DNA from: Bacillota bacterium | Lineage (GTDB): Bacteria; Bacillota; Clostridia; Lachnospirales; Lachnospiraceae | NCBI GenBank assembly: GCA_023392535.1 | Contig: JAEVYY010000019.1 | Span: 124,001 to 188,000, forward strand | Length of the DNA: 64,000 bases | Reading direction: 5' to 3' | Shown here: piece after piece, positions 45,806 through 54,849 of the stretch | How the letters are laid out: every line of letters begins with the position of its first letter | Position numbering within the stretch: the stretch's first letter is position 1 | Position numbers and translations under genes: made by a program | The notes under the pieces: model-generated | The model's database searches: none | Told to the model about the DNA's origin: nothing | What the model saw: only the letters and a program-made list of their open reading frames with translations

Positions 45806-48289
45806 TTAAAATGCATAACTGTCCCGAATGGAACGAACCTTCAGCTGTTCTGCCACTTCACTTGCATTTGCAAAAGTTCCATTTGTTATATCTTCCTTTT
45901 TTAATACTATTTTTTTTGCTTCTCCAGTCAAAGCAAAATAATTATCACTAAAGATTCCATCCGCCTTTTCAAAATCAAGTTCTACGAAATTAGCAAATAC
46001 GCCCGATTGAAGCGTTATGATATAACTGCTATTTGCTTCCTCCACAGATACCTTAATATCGGCCACTGGCAATCGCAAATGCTTATAAGATCTGAATGTT
46101 TCTGTTTCCACCTGTGTTGAACCATCTTCATAAGTGATCACAATTTCTACAAAAACAGAATCTCTCTTGTTCTTTTCCAATAACTGTGTATAGTCTCGTT
46201 CTCCAATCTTAACATTCTTAAGGCTTCCTGCTGTTACTTTGAATTCCTTTTGGTCCAGAATTTTAAGATCCATTGTCTTTAGCGATAGATTTGCTGTTAT
46301 ATTCACCTCATTCAAGCTTTCATTCTGAAGAAAGGCTTCTATCCTGTTCCCGTGTCTGAGAATGCTTCCTGCCACTGGCGCATAAAAGTTTCTAGCCATA
46401 TAATGTAACGCTTTCCAACGCCCAAAATAATCAATACTGGACCAGGACGCTACTGGCCAATTATCATTCAACTGCCAATAAAGTGAGCCCATACACCGTC
46501 CCCTGTTTCTTCGAAAATGCTCCACACCACTTTTGATGGCTACTGCCTGTAAAATCTGAGATACATATAACAAGCTGTCAAAATCTTTAGGATAATAAAA
46601 ATTCTCTGACAAATAATAAAGAATTTTTCCATTTGCGGCATCATTTTTTTGATGACTTTCCATCACCGAGGAGAAAATATTCCGATCACGCTCTTCCGTA
46701 TAAGCCATGACCGTCTTCATGGATGGAAATGATTGAAAACCAAATTCTGAACAAAAACGAAAAAAATGATTCTGGTAATCACTGAATGGAAGCAAGCCAT
46801 GCCACACAGACCAATAATGAGCATCTCCTCTGTTCTCACAGTCCGGTTCATCAAAACAGCCACCCGAAGAGGGAGAAGATGGCCAGTAAAAGGTAGATGC
46901 ATCCGTTCTTTTTACTGACTTTGGCAATATATATTCAAATTGTTTAATATAATCAGCTTTTAAATAGCCTGATTCTACCTGAAACCCACCCCAGTGATTC
47001 CATGCCGATTCCAATTCATTATTGCCGCACCACATACCAAGACACGCATGGTGCCGAATGCGGGTCACATTATCAATGGTCTCTTTAACGATCGTATCTT
47101 CAAATTCTTCTGTCACGTCATATACGTTACAGGCAAACATGAGATCCTGCCATACGATGAGCCCATATTGATCGCAGAGATCGTAGAATGTATCCGACGG
47201 ATAATAGCCGCCACCCCACACACGCAGGCAATTAAAATTGGCCCTCACACTGGACTTTATTAAATACTCGATTCTGTCTGGCGTAATCCAGGAATAGATG
47301 CAATCTTCCGGGATATAATTTGCGCCCTTCGAAAAAATCTTTATTCCATTTACCTGAAAGGCAAATTCACTTCCCCACTGATCTTTCTCTTGGCTAATCG
47401 TCAAGGTACGAAGTCCGATTTTATATTCACAATGATCGATTTCATTATTATCATGAAACAAGGTCAACTTAACTTTGTACAAAGGATGTTCCCCGAATCC
47501 ATTCGGCCACCAAAGTTCTGGATTTGGAATCGATATTTTCTGAACAGAATCCTCCATAGCAATTTTATGCTCTGACGCCAAAAGTTTCGCTCCATCCGGC
47601 TCATAAACAGATATCCGTAATAGATTGTCCTTTTTCTCTAACAGCTCGAATTTTGTATGTAGTGTTAATTCTACTTTGTTCTTTTCATGGAGTTGGTCAA
47701 AATACACCTCTAGAATTCTAGCTTCTGAATAAGCCTGCAATTCAATATCTCTGAATATCCCCGCATCCGGAAGCTGTGCGCCCCAGTCCCACCCAAACAT
47801 AGAATGTGCTTTACGAATCAGTTGATTCCCTTTGATAGAACCAGAATTCGTAAACGTTATCTCTTTCTTTTCTGCATACTCATAATCTTTGATATATTGC
47901 AGCGTAGATTTCAATAGAATCCGAATATCATTTATTCCTACTTTAAGTAAATTCTTAATAGGGAATCTCCATGTACGATGCATGTTATTCGTGGACGCTA
48001 CAAAAGAGCCGTTTATATAAATATCCGCCAATGTATCAATTCCATGGCAAACTAAATCCAGACAAAGCTCTTTCATCATAATTTCTGACACTTCAAATGT
48101 TCTTTTGAACTCAAACTCTTTCCAAAACAGATCTCTGGCGGTATACTCATTTTCTCTGTAATAGGGATCTTCAATGGCTTGTTTTTCTATCAGGCAAGAT
48201 AGTACAGAACCTGGAACAGTAGCCTCATATCCCTGCGTTGCATCGCTCTCTGCCATTTTCCAAGTCCCATTTAATGTCTGTCTTCTCAT
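45806..48289 (-). CDS. GH2 beta-mannosidase
   Basis: This is an 827-residue exo-beta-mannosidase that releases mannose from the non-reducing end of mannooligosaccharides. It has an N-terminal sugar-binding jelly roll, an Ig-like domain and a TIM barrel with acid/base Glu in WCGNNELESAWNHWGG and nucleophile Glu in CSEFGFQSFPS, followed by beta domains. The SIKGNQLIRKAHSMFGWDWG region is typical of mannosidases rather than beta-galactosidases. It lies 15 bases after the LacI gene and leads the GH2-GH36-GH36 unit. Confidence 0.93.
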   Translation of the reverse strand: MRRQTLNGTWKMAESDATQGYEATVPGSVLSCLIEKQAIEDPYYRENEYTARDLFWKEFEFKRTFEVSEIMMKELCLDLVCHGIDTLADIYINGSFVASTNNMHRTWRFPIKNLLKVGINDIRILLKSTLQYIKDYEYAEKKEITFTNSGSIKGNQLIRKAHSMFGWDWGAQLPDAGIFRDIELQAYSEARILEVYFDQLHEKNKVELTLHTKFELLEKKDNLLRISVYEPDGAKLLASEHKIAMEDSVQKISIPNPELWWPNGFGEHPLYKVKLTLFHDNNEIDHCEYKIGLRTLTISQEKDQWGSEFAFQVNGIKIFSKGANYIPEDCIYSWITPDRIEYLIKSSVRANFNCLRVWGGGYYPSDTFYDLCDQYGLIVWQDLMFACNVYDVTEEFEDTIVKETIDNVTRIRHHACLGMWCGNNELESAWNHWGGFQVESGYLKADYIKQFEYILPKSVKRTDASTFYWPSSPSSGGCFDEPDCENRGDAHYWSVWHGLLPFSDYQNHFFRFCSEFGFQSFPSMKTVMAYTEERDRNIFSSVMESHQKNDAANGKILYYLSENFYYPKDFDSLLYVSQILQAVAIKSGVEHFRRNRGRCMGSLYWQLNDNWPVASWSSIDYFGRWKALHYMARNFYAPVAGSILRHGNRIEAFLQNESLNEVNITANLSLKTMDLKILDQKEFKVTAGSLKNVKIGERDYTQLLEKNKRDSVFVEIVITYEDGSTQVETETFRSYKHLRLPVADIKVSVEEANSSYIITLQSGVFANFVELDFEKADGIFSDNYFALTGEAKKIVLKKEDITNGTFANASEVAEQLKVRSIRDSYAF

Positions 48290-48304
48290 ATTAGCTCCTA
48301 TCTG

Positions 48305-49321
48305 CTATTTATTTACGATTGGATATGTCGCAATGGTAATCAATACATGGTCTAATTCCGGACACTCAATCTGCTCGATCGTAGCTTTTATAATTCTTCT
48401 GCCGACCTCTTCTTTATGCACATCCACTGTTAAAATATCCTGTTTAAAAAAATCTCTTTCAATTGTATTATCAAATCCAATTAACGTCGTACTTGCTGCG
48501 ACCTGTGCACTGCTTTTCATCAAAGCAGTTGCCGCATATTTGGCAATATCATCGTTTGCGCATACGATTACCTCTGGAATATATGGCATTTCCTGGATTA
48601 CCGCTTCCACCACACTGTAATTGTAGTAACAATCCTTTCTATACTCCGTAAATAACAGGTTTGGATTTACCGATATGTTATGTCTTCGAAGTGCTTCCAG
48701 CATGCCATCTAATCTTTGCTGGATATTAATCGAAGTTTTTGTATACCCAATAAAGCCAAACTCTCTTTTTCCCTCTGCAAGTACCTTTTCTACCAATAAG
48801 CCCACCGAATATTTTGCTTCCAGCGTAATCACATTTCCAAAACGAAGATATTTTTCAGCCTCTAAATTTGCATTAAAAAAGGTGACTGGAAGATTCCTTT
48901 TACTGATACCTTCCACAAATCTATCCATAAAACCGCATAATAATACAATTCCTTTTACATCAGGTGCAATAATCTTGCAAGTTTCTTCCCCGTCATAGTC
49001 TTTGTCATCCACGATATGAAGCTGCATCCGATATTTATTTTTATTCACCTCATCGCTAATGCCAGTCAATATTTTATTCCAAAAAAGAGACTCTGAACGA
49101 TTGAATAATAGTAGAATCGTGCCCTTATTGGTCTCTTGATCTTCCTCAAACAATTCCTTTATCAGCTCTGGTCTTATTTTCGAATATCCCATTTCTTTTG
49201 CTTTTCTAACAACTTCAATACGTGTCTCATGTGCGACTGCACCATTATTTAAAGCTTTTGTGACAGTATTGCGACATAAATGTAACTCTTCTGCTATATC
49301 CCGAATGGTCGTTTTCTTCAC
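48305..49321 (-). CDS. LacI family transcriptional regulator
   Basis: This is a LacI-type regulator of 338 residues whose helix-turn-helix (TIRDIAEELHLCRNTVTKAL) is followed by a periplasmic-binding-protein-like sensor domain. I choose the GTG at 49321 because AAAGGAGG lies nine bases upstream. The longer frame starts at 49366, which coincides with the -10 box of the promoter and would not be transcribed. As first gene of the GH2-GH36-GH36 unit it probably represses that operon in response to mannosides or galactosides. Confidence 0.92.
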   Translation of the reverse strand: MKKTTIRDIAEELHLCRNTVTKALNNGAVAHETRIEVVRKAKEMGYSKIRPELIKELFEEDQETNKGTILLLFNRSESLFWNKILTGISDEVNKNKYRMQLHIVDDKDYDGEETCKIIAPDVKGIVLLCGFMDRFVEGISKRNLPVTFFNANLEAEKYLRFGNVITLEAKYSVGLLVEKVLAEGKREFGFIGYTKTSINIQQRLDGMLEALRRHNISVNPNLLFTEYRKDCYYNYSVVEAVIQEMPYIPEVIVCANDDIAKYAATALMKSSAQVAASTTLIGFDNTIERDFFKQDILTVDVHKEEVGRRIIKATIEQIECPELDHVLITIATYPIVNK

Positions 49322-49365
49322 TTGTTCATGCCTCCTTTTCAAATTTTCTCCTATATCTCTTCTCA

Positions 49366-49393
49366 ATTATATAGATAGCACATAAAAAGTCAA
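49366..49393 (-). promoter_or_regulatory. Sigma-A promoter of the LacI-GH2-GH36-GH36 operon
   Basis: TTGACT (49388-49393) and a perfect TATAAT (49366-49371) are separated by 16 bases on the minus strand. Confidence 0.82.
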
Positions 49394-49396
49394 TAT

Positions 49397-49433
49397 AAAA
49401 GCACACATTAATAAATTTTAATGTGTGCTTTTT
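49397..49433 (-). terminator. Terminator after the ABC permease gene
   Basis: AAAGCACACATTA and TAATGTGTGCTTT form a perfect 13-base stem with an eight-base AT loop. It is followed by TATATT on the minus strand and is T-rich on both sides, so it may act bidirectionally. Confidence 0.82.
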
Positions 49434-49450
49434 GTGTGCATTTTTGTCTT

Positions 49451-50086
49451 TTATTCTAATTCTTTCTTTTTCAAAATAGATATGGATATTCGATACGATG
49501 CATAGATTACCATAATCGATACGATCACGATAATCGGAATGACATAGGGAACAAAATGATCCATATTTCTTAAAATAACCTTCCCCTTATTAAACTTGGC
49601 AAACAGTATAAAGGCAATGGTAGGTATCATAAATATTCCAAGCATAACTAATCTTGCTTTTTCTGTACCCATTTGATACATGATTGGAATGATAATCGAA
49701 AATACCATTAAGTAAATTGCTTCCACCGTTATAAGCACCAAAAGGTATTCTTTTATGCTCTCTCTTTCCATATATTTCATTAAAATTCCGAAAAAACTTG
49801 CTATCACTACGGCAATGCTGCTTAGTAATATCCATACCAGATATTTCGCTCTCACGATATCTCGCCTTTCCACCGGTAGTGAAAATGCTATTTTATCCCA
49901 TCCTGCTTTTTCATCATATCCCATGGTTGTAATGACTGCCATGCTTCCATACATAAGAAGCATAAAGTTAATAAACTCCGGCTGGTTCAATACAAAGCCA
50001 TATACAATAAATAGTCCCAACATAATAAGCAGTTGTTTTGCATAATTTCGAAGATTTAGAATATCTTTCAGGATTAACCCCTTCAT
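49451..50086 (-). CDS. ABC-2 type exporter permease
   Basis: This is a 211-residue membrane protein with six predicted helices (for example LLIMLGLFIVYGFVL and VIPIIVIVSIMVIYASY). A cytoplasmic motif, PVERRDIVRAKYLV, is typical of ABC-2 permeases. It overlaps the ATPase stop by four bases (ATGA). With the GntR regulator and ATPase it forms a YtrA/BcrA-like export module, possibly for antibiotic or cell-wall stress; the substrate is unknown. Confidence 0.82.
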   Translation of the reverse strand: MKGLILKDILNLRNYAKQLLIMLGLFIVYGFVLNQPEFINFMLLMYGSMAVITTMGYDEKAGWDKIAFSLPVERRDIVRAKYLVWILLSSIAVVIASFFGILMKYMERESIKEYLLVLITVEAIYLMVFSIIIPIMYQMGTEKARLVMLGIFMIPTIAFILFAKFNKGKVILRNMDHFVPYVIPIIVIVSIMVIYASYRISISILKKKELE

Positions 50087-50955
50087 TTTCCTTCCCCCCT
50101 AACTATATACAAAATAATTTCTTCCAGTTTCGAATGCTCAATCGTCAATGATGGGTCTTTCTTATGCACTTCCGCCATGTTATCAACCAGGACATCAACT
50201 CCGAATAAATTACTTCGAATTCCCACTGTATGGGTATGGTCAAGCTTTTCATACTCTTCTTTCGTACAATGAAGGATTCCATATTCATAAAGCAATTCGT
50301 CCTTTGATTTGCAAAATAAAAGCTCTCCTTTATGAATAAAAGCAATATAATCTGCTACTTTCTCCAGATCACTGATTATATGGGACGATACGAATATCGT
50401 ATTTTTATCATCTTGAATGAATTCCAAAAAAATATCTAAAATCTCATCACGAACCACTGGATCCAGCCCACTTGTTGCCTCATCTAAAATCAATAATTCC
50501 GCATGATGGGAAAGAGCCACCGCAATGGAAAGCTTCATTTTCATGCCCCTTGAAAAATTCTTGTAAAATTCTTTCTTCGGCAGATTGAACTTCAAGCAAT
50601 AGTTATTGAATATCACATTATCCCAATCTTTATAGATATTTTTCATTATATAGGAGATATCAGACAGCCTTAAAAAATCATGAAATCCACTTTCATCGAA
50701 TACCACGCCTATTTTTTCTTTTATTTCCTTTTCGCAGGTAATATGATCTTTTCCAAGCACATTGATATTCCCGGAATCCTTTTGTATTAAATTTAGAATA
50801 GATTTAATTACCGTTGTTTTACCCGCTCCATTCTCTCCCACAAAGCCAACGATACATCCTCTCGGTATTTCTAAATTGATGTTGTTTAGTTTAAAATTAG
50901 AATATACCTTACTCAATCCCTCTATTTGTATTGCTAGATTATCCTTCTTTTCCAT
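50083..50955 (-). CDS. ABC exporter ATP-binding protein
   Basis: This is an ATPase of about 290 residues with Walker A GENGAGKTT, Q-loop, signature FSRGMKMKLSIAVAL, Walker B LLILDEATSGLDP and switch His in SSHIISD. It partners the ABC-2 permease. The signature has SRG instead of SGG, as in BcrA/YtrB-like exporters. I start at the second of two adjacent ATG codons (50955), which has GAGG at good spacing; the longest frame reads back into the GntR gene. Confidence 0.9.
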   Translation of the reverse strand: MEKKDNLAIQIEGLSKVYSNFKLNNINLEIPRGCIVGFVGENGAGKTTVIKSILNLIQKDSGNINVLGKDHITCEKEIKEKIGVVFDESGFHDFLRLSDISYIMKNIYKDWDNVIFNNYCLKFNLPKKEFYKNFSRGMKMKLSIAVALSHHAELLILDEATSGLDPVVRDEILDIFLEFIQDDKNTIFVSSHIISDLEKVADYIAFIHKGELLFCKSKDELLYEYGILHCTKEEYEKLDHTHTVGIRSNLFGVDVLVDNMAEVHKKDPSLTIEHSKLEEIILYIVRGEGK

Positions 50956-50965
50956 CATATCCTCA

Positions 50966-51337
50966 CTATTCCTGATATAGAGTTGCCAGCATATTCTGTA
51001 AATATCCCTCGTCAATGGAAGCCATCTTTGCACAGTCAACCGCTTCCTGCAGACTTTCTTCTATCCTGCGTAATTGTTCTTCCTTCATGAATTCCTGATT
51101 AGTCTTCGCTACAAAGCTTCCCCTTCCCTGTTGCGTAACAATAAACCCCTCCTGTTCAAGCTCTTCATAGGCACGTTTTGTGGTAATCACACTAATACGA
51201 AGTTCTTTTGCAAGTAATCTGATAGAAGGCAATGCATCCTCTGATTTCAGTGTTCCGTCCAAGATCATTGCTTTAATCTGGTTGGTAATCTGCTCATATA
51301 TTGGCTTTCCATTTGAATTGCTGATCACTATGTTCAT
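50966..51337 (-). CDS. GntR family regulator (YtrA subfamily)
   Basis: This is a 123-residue regulator. A GntR winged helix (residues 8-75, with LPSIRLLAKELRISVITTKRAYEE split by the recognition helix) is followed by a short helical dimerization tail, as in the YtrA subfamily that controls its own ABC exporter. It is the first gene of a three-gene operon. TA-rich repeats in its promoter are the likely operator. Confidence 0.92.
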   Translation of the reverse strand: MNIVISNSNGKPIYEQITNQIKAMILDGTLKSEDALPSIRLLAKELRISVITTKRAYEELEQEGFIVTQQGRGSFVAKTNQEFMKEEQLRRIEESLQEAVDCAKMASIDEGYLQNMLATLYQE

Positions 51338-51384
51338 CTTGGGCCCAGCTCCTATTTCTACATTTGTATACGTCGTATATATAC

Positions 51385-51413
51385 ACTATATACACTTTAT
51401 ATACAGTTGTCAA
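51385..51413 (-). promoter_or_regulatory. Promoter and TA-rich operator of the GntR-ABC operon
   Basis: TTGACA (51408-51413) and TATAGT (51385-51390) are separated by 17 bases on the minus strand. The spacer and flanks contain ATATACACT twice in tandem and further GTATATA units up to 51367, so a GntR dimer bound here would cover the -10 box. Confidence 0.75.
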
Positions 51414-51442
51414 TATCTTTTACGCAATCGTACTTATTTCAA

Positions 51443-52066
51443 TTATTTAAAGTCCAGAAATGAAAACGGCATATTCGGATCTGATTGTAGGAAAAGTAAT
51501 AATAAATAGGCACACCGCAATGAAACTTTCTCTTCTGCCAGGATTCTTCTGGCTTCCTCCTTATTAACCATACATACCTGAATCGTCTCGGAGTCCTCTT
51601 GATTTTTTTTACTTATACTACCGGAAACATAGCCAAATACGGTCTGGTTACTTTCATCTGTAAATCCCGGCCCCATATAAAAGGCTCTGCGCATGGATGC
51701 ATTACCACTTTGATAGACTTCCAATCTCAGACCAGTCTCTTCCAGCATTTCACGAACAGCCGCCTCTTCAGCCTCTTCTCCTACCTCAATTAATCCTGCC
51801 GGTAATTCATAAATATAATCGTCCAGCGGATAGCGATATTGTTTTATCATAACAAGGTTATCTGGATTTTCCTTACTGATAGAAAAAATAATGATTCCTT
51901 CTGCCCGTTCTGATTTTGTAATTACTTTGATATTTTCTTTCTGATTTCTGGACACAAAATAGTAATGAAATGGCTTTCCCGAATGTGTCAGTGCATCCAT
52001 TTCAAATAGATTTAAAAAGGAATTATGAGTCAATTGTCTAATTGCAGTGTATTTTTTTATTTTCAT
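51443..52066 (-). CDS. NUDIX hydrolase (ADP-ribose pyrophosphatase-like)
   Basis: This is a Nudix enzyme of about 207 residues that hydrolyses a nucleoside-diphosphate derivative. The Nudix box is complete, GLIEVGEEAEEAAVREMLEE then TG. The preceding YRYPLDDYIYELPAG is typical of ADP-ribose pyrophosphatases, so ADP-ribose or a related sugar nucleotide is the best guess. GGGAGA lies before two adjacent ATG codons; I use the second. The gene stands alone. Confidence 0.88.
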   Translation of the reverse strand: MKIKKYTAIRQLTHNSFLNLFEMDALTHSGKPFHYYFVSRNQKENIKVITKSERAEGIIIFSISKENPDNLVMIKQYRYPLDDYIYELPAGLIEVGEEAEEAAVREMLEETGLRLEVYQSGNASMRRAFYMGPGFTDESNQTVFGYVSGSISKKNQEDSETIQVCMVNKEEARRILAEEKVSLRCAYLLLLFLQSDPNMPFSFLDFK

Positions 52067-52101
52067 CATGTCTCCCATCCATTTCGCTTATTTTATTAGC
52101 A

Positions 52102-52136
52102 TAAAACGAATCGACGCCATTTCTGGCCCCGATTCA
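52102..52136 (-). terminator. Terminator after the unknown gene at 52164
   Basis: GAATCGGGGCCA and TGGCGTCGATTC form an interrupted stem with a short loop, followed by GTTTTATG on the minus strand. Confidence 0.6.
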
Positions 52137-52163
52137 TTTACTACTTTTTACATTTTTCAGTAT

Positions 52164-53108
52164 CTATGATGCATACATGAAATTCGCTTCATATGCATGC
52201 AAAGCATGCAAGCTTTGAAATTCAGTCGGCTTATTGCAATCATCTCCATAGCTTTGATTTTTCAGTAGTTTATTTTCTTCTGCGGCTGGTGCTAGTTTTA
52301 TATTGGTTACTGTTTCTGTATTGCCGATCTTTGTCGTAATCATCAGATTTCTACTACCATCCGGATTCGTTACGATCTCAGTCTTAACTTCCGATTCATC
52401 CTCATTTAAAGACTCCACAGATATCTGTTCGGATTCAACTGCGGTATCTGCTGTTTCACTTACCACAGAAGCTTCGGTATCATCAATTTCCTGTTCCATT
52501 GTCTGTGCCATTTTGTCTTTGGTAATTGCTTCCATAATACGTCTAATATCTTCCGGAGAAAATAGATCCAGAATTTTTGATACATCGTCTATGTTATCTC
52601 TGTTAAAATTCAATACCCATCCGTTAGACAGATTTACTGAAATAACATTTCCCCTATGACTCGTGTCACCAATATTCATTTGCTTTTTTTCTGTATCAAA
52701 TAAAATGCTGACACCGTTATGAGTCGCAGTACCACCATTGCTTTTTGAAACATCCAATAATTGAGAAAATGATTTCGCAGCATCCTCTTTGCTTTTTAAG
52801 ATCATACTCTGATATTTTTCAGGATCATTCACTTTCGCGTCTTCCAATTCTTGCTGGTAGGCATCTGCAACTTCTGTCTTCTCCCGCAATGATAAAATTT
52901 CCCCAGGCGAAGAATACGATGATGATTTTTTCATAGCCTGATATATATCTATTGCACAAGCATTTGCTGTATTCATGGTGGCTGTTTCTTTTTCAGCTAA
53001 ACTCGATATTGCTTTTGTAAACGTTTCCGTATTACCAGTGTCAGAATCCGTATTTTTCGATGTATACTGAAAATAGGTATTATAATAACTCAATCCTGAT
53101 ATATTCAT
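52164..53108 (-). CDS. Unknown protein, MNISGLSYY N-terminus
   Basis: The product has 314 residues with no signal peptide or membrane helix. The start is the ATG at 53108, after GGGGGAAAAA. The N-terminus (MNISGLSYYNTYFQYTS) looks like a short surface- or flagellum-associated leader. A helical region (55-130) and a beta-rich core (HNGVSILFDTEKKQMNIGD, VNLSNGWVLNFNRDNIDD) are followed by an acidic low-complexity stretch and a second beta segment ending in DGSRNLMITTKIGNTETVTN. I do not recognise a family and see no catalytic motif. Confidence 0.6.
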   Translation of the reverse strand: MNISGLSYYNTYFQYTSKNTDSDTGNTETFTKAISSLAEKETATMNTANACAIDIYQAMKKSSSYSSPGEILSLREKTEVADAYQQELEDAKVNDPEKYQSMILKSKEDAAKSFSQLLDVSKSNGGTATHNGVSILFDTEKKQMNIGDTSHRGNVISVNLSNGWVLNFNRDNIDDVSKILDLFSPEDIRRIMEAITKDKMAQTMEQEIDDTEASVVSETADTAVESEQISVESLNEDESEVKTEIVTNPDGSRNLMITTKIGNTETVTNIKLAPAAEENKLLKNQSYGDDCNKPTEFQSLHALHAYEANFMYAS

Positions 53109-53189
53109 ACTTTTTCCCCCTTCCCCAAATATTATCCAGCCAATTTGCAAATATACTTGTAGTATTATTTGAAACATACTACACAAAAG

Positions 53190-53251
53190 GCTAAGGACAG
53201 CGTGCTTTCCATGAAGTGTATCGTTCCATCGATTTTTGCGCTGTCCTTAGC
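53190..53251 (-). terminator. Long inverted repeat after the carbohydrate-binding lipoprotein gene
   Basis: GCTAAGGACAGCG (53190-53202) and its exact complement CGCTGTCCTTAGC (53239-53251) enclose 36 bases. CTTTTGTG follows on the minus strand. A terminator with an enlarged loop is likely; the loop is long enough to hold further structure. Confidence 0.6.
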
Positions 53252-53332
53252 ATATACTTACTTATACTATATCGGACAAATTAAATTAAATATAATACCT
53301 AATTACATTATTTCGAGATTTTTAGCGATAAT

Positions 53333-54817
53333 CTAATTATCTTGCGCTGTATCTATATTTTGAGGCATTTCAGCAGGCTTTCCACCTCCAGCTTCTCCCC
53401 TCCGTGCTCCTCCTTCAGGCATTTCTCCATCGACCGGTGGTTCCCCTCCTGGCATTCCTCCTCCGGGTCCCCCAAATTCTCCCATCGTTTTTAATTGTAC
53501 TTCCGATCCATCTTCGGAAATACTTGTCATTGCCTGGTTTAAAATAACACTTGTTAATTCTTCACCATTGTACTTAACTGTATATTCTGTATTCTGCGCC
53601 AGCGCACTTGTACTAACCAGCACACTTTGATATGTCTTCTCTGGTGTTATCGAAACAATGCTTGTTCCATCAGCAGAAACGATTTCAAAAGCAGTGCCTG
53701 CTTCCTTTTTCTGGTCAAATATGACCAAAAGCGCATTTTGTGTAGAACTGTCATCCACTCCCTGTACCATACCTGAACTTCCTGCCGCTATCAATGTCCC
53801 ACCTGAAATAGTAAAAGTACCATCATAATCAAGAGAGCCATCTCCATCGCTAACCGGACCAAGTACCGTTACCTCTCCACCTGTCATTACGATAGATCCA
53901 TTGGCATCCAAACCATCGCCCATGGCATCTACCAGAATAGTTCCGCCATTAATGGTTATATTGTGACTTACTTCTGTCTCATCACTGTTTGCTGCATTCA
54001 TTCCGTCATCATTTGCTGTTATCGCTATTTCACCATTATTAATTTCAATGCTGGATCCCTCTAATCCCTCTTCGCTCTCATTGATCGTAATTGTGCCTCC
54101 ATTTACCGTCAGCGCTGCATCTGTATGAATACCATCATCACCTGCTGTTATTGTCAGTATTCCCGAAGTTATTGTAAATGCATCCTTTGCATTAATTCCG
54201 TCTTCTACCGATGTCAGCAAAATCGTTGCGTCATCTATATACATTGCATCTTTGGAGACCATTGCATGGTTATAGTTTCCATTGACTGTAAGCATTCCGC
54301 TTCCATTTATATACAACTTAGTTTTTGCAAATACTGCTGCATCCAGGTTTGTTTTTGTTTCATCCTCATACACATAGGTATCCGCATCCGTTAAGATATT
54401 TTCCGTTCCTGTTGCTACTGTAAGAATGACCTCCTTTGCTTCTTTTGCATCAATAACTGCACTATCGGAGCAGGTAATGTCTACGCCATTTAATACAATC
54501 TGTACGCTATCTTCCTCATCCGCATCTATCTGTATCTGTCCATCTTCTAGTATTCCACTGATTACATAGGTTCCTGCAGCGGAAATCGTTATGACTCCAT
54601 CACTTTTACTTGCACCGGTACCATTGATATTGATACTTGTTTCATTTAGTGTAATTTGTGTTGCATTTTCATCCCATGTACTTGATATCTCTGATGTTGT
54701 TATTACTTCTTCCTGATCTGCCTGATTTGTTACTGTTTCTTGTGCGTTCTGACATCCAGTAATAGAAAATAGCAAAATTCCAATAATTGCCAACATTTTT
54801 ATTTTTATAGATTTCAT
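53333..54817 (-). CDS. Cthe_2159-like carbohydrate-binding lipoprotein
   Basis: The product has 494 residues. The lipoprotein signal ends at ITGC (Cys22). A right-handed parallel beta-helix of repeated turns (GGTITINESEEGLEG, NNGEIAITANDDGMNA, NGGTILVDAMGDGLDA) fills residues 45-420 and ends in a Gly/Pro/Met-rich tail (GGPGGGMPGGEPP). This matches PF14262; Cthe_2159 of Clostridium thermocellum binds cellulose and polygalacturonate and resembles polysaccharide lyases. DDG/DGLDA acidic turns probably bind calcium. The ATG at 54817 follows TAGGAGA. It is co-transcribed with DUF4956 and VTC genes. Confidence 0.85.
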   Translation of the reverse strand: MKSIKIKMLAIIGILLFSITGCQNAQETVTNQADQEEVITTSEISSTWDENATQITLNETSININGTGASKSDGVITISAAGTYVISGILEDGQIQIDADEEDSVQIVLNGVDITCSDSAVIDAKEAKEVILTVATGTENILTDADTYVYEDETKTNLDAAVFAKTKLYINGSGMLTVNGNYNHAMVSKDAMYIDDATILLTSVEDGINAKDAFTITSGILTITAGDDGIHTDAALTVNGGTITINESEEGLEGSSIEINNGEIAITANDDGMNAANSDETEVSHNITINGGTILVDAMGDGLDANGSIVMTGGEVTVLGPVSDGDGSLDYDGTFTISGGTLIAAGSSGMVQGVDDSSTQNALLVIFDQKKEAGTAFEIVSADGTSIVSITPEKTYQSVLVSTSALAQNTEYTVKYNGEELTSVILNQAMTSISEDGSEVQLKTMGEFGGPGGGMPGGEPPVDGEMPEGGARRGEAGGGKPAEMPQNIDTAQDN

Positions 54818-54849
54818 ATATTCTCCTATCTTTCGCATTCGATTTTTTC

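Noticed and set aside
49322..49366. Upstream ATG for the LacI gene
   Set aside because: The codon coincides with the -10 box, so it would not be on the mRNA; the GTG at 49321 has AAAGGAGG at proper spacing.
53190..53251. Cyclic-di-GMP or other known riboswitch in the long inverted repeat
   Set aside because: It lies after a gene rather than before one in its direction, and no known riboswitch core motif is present.
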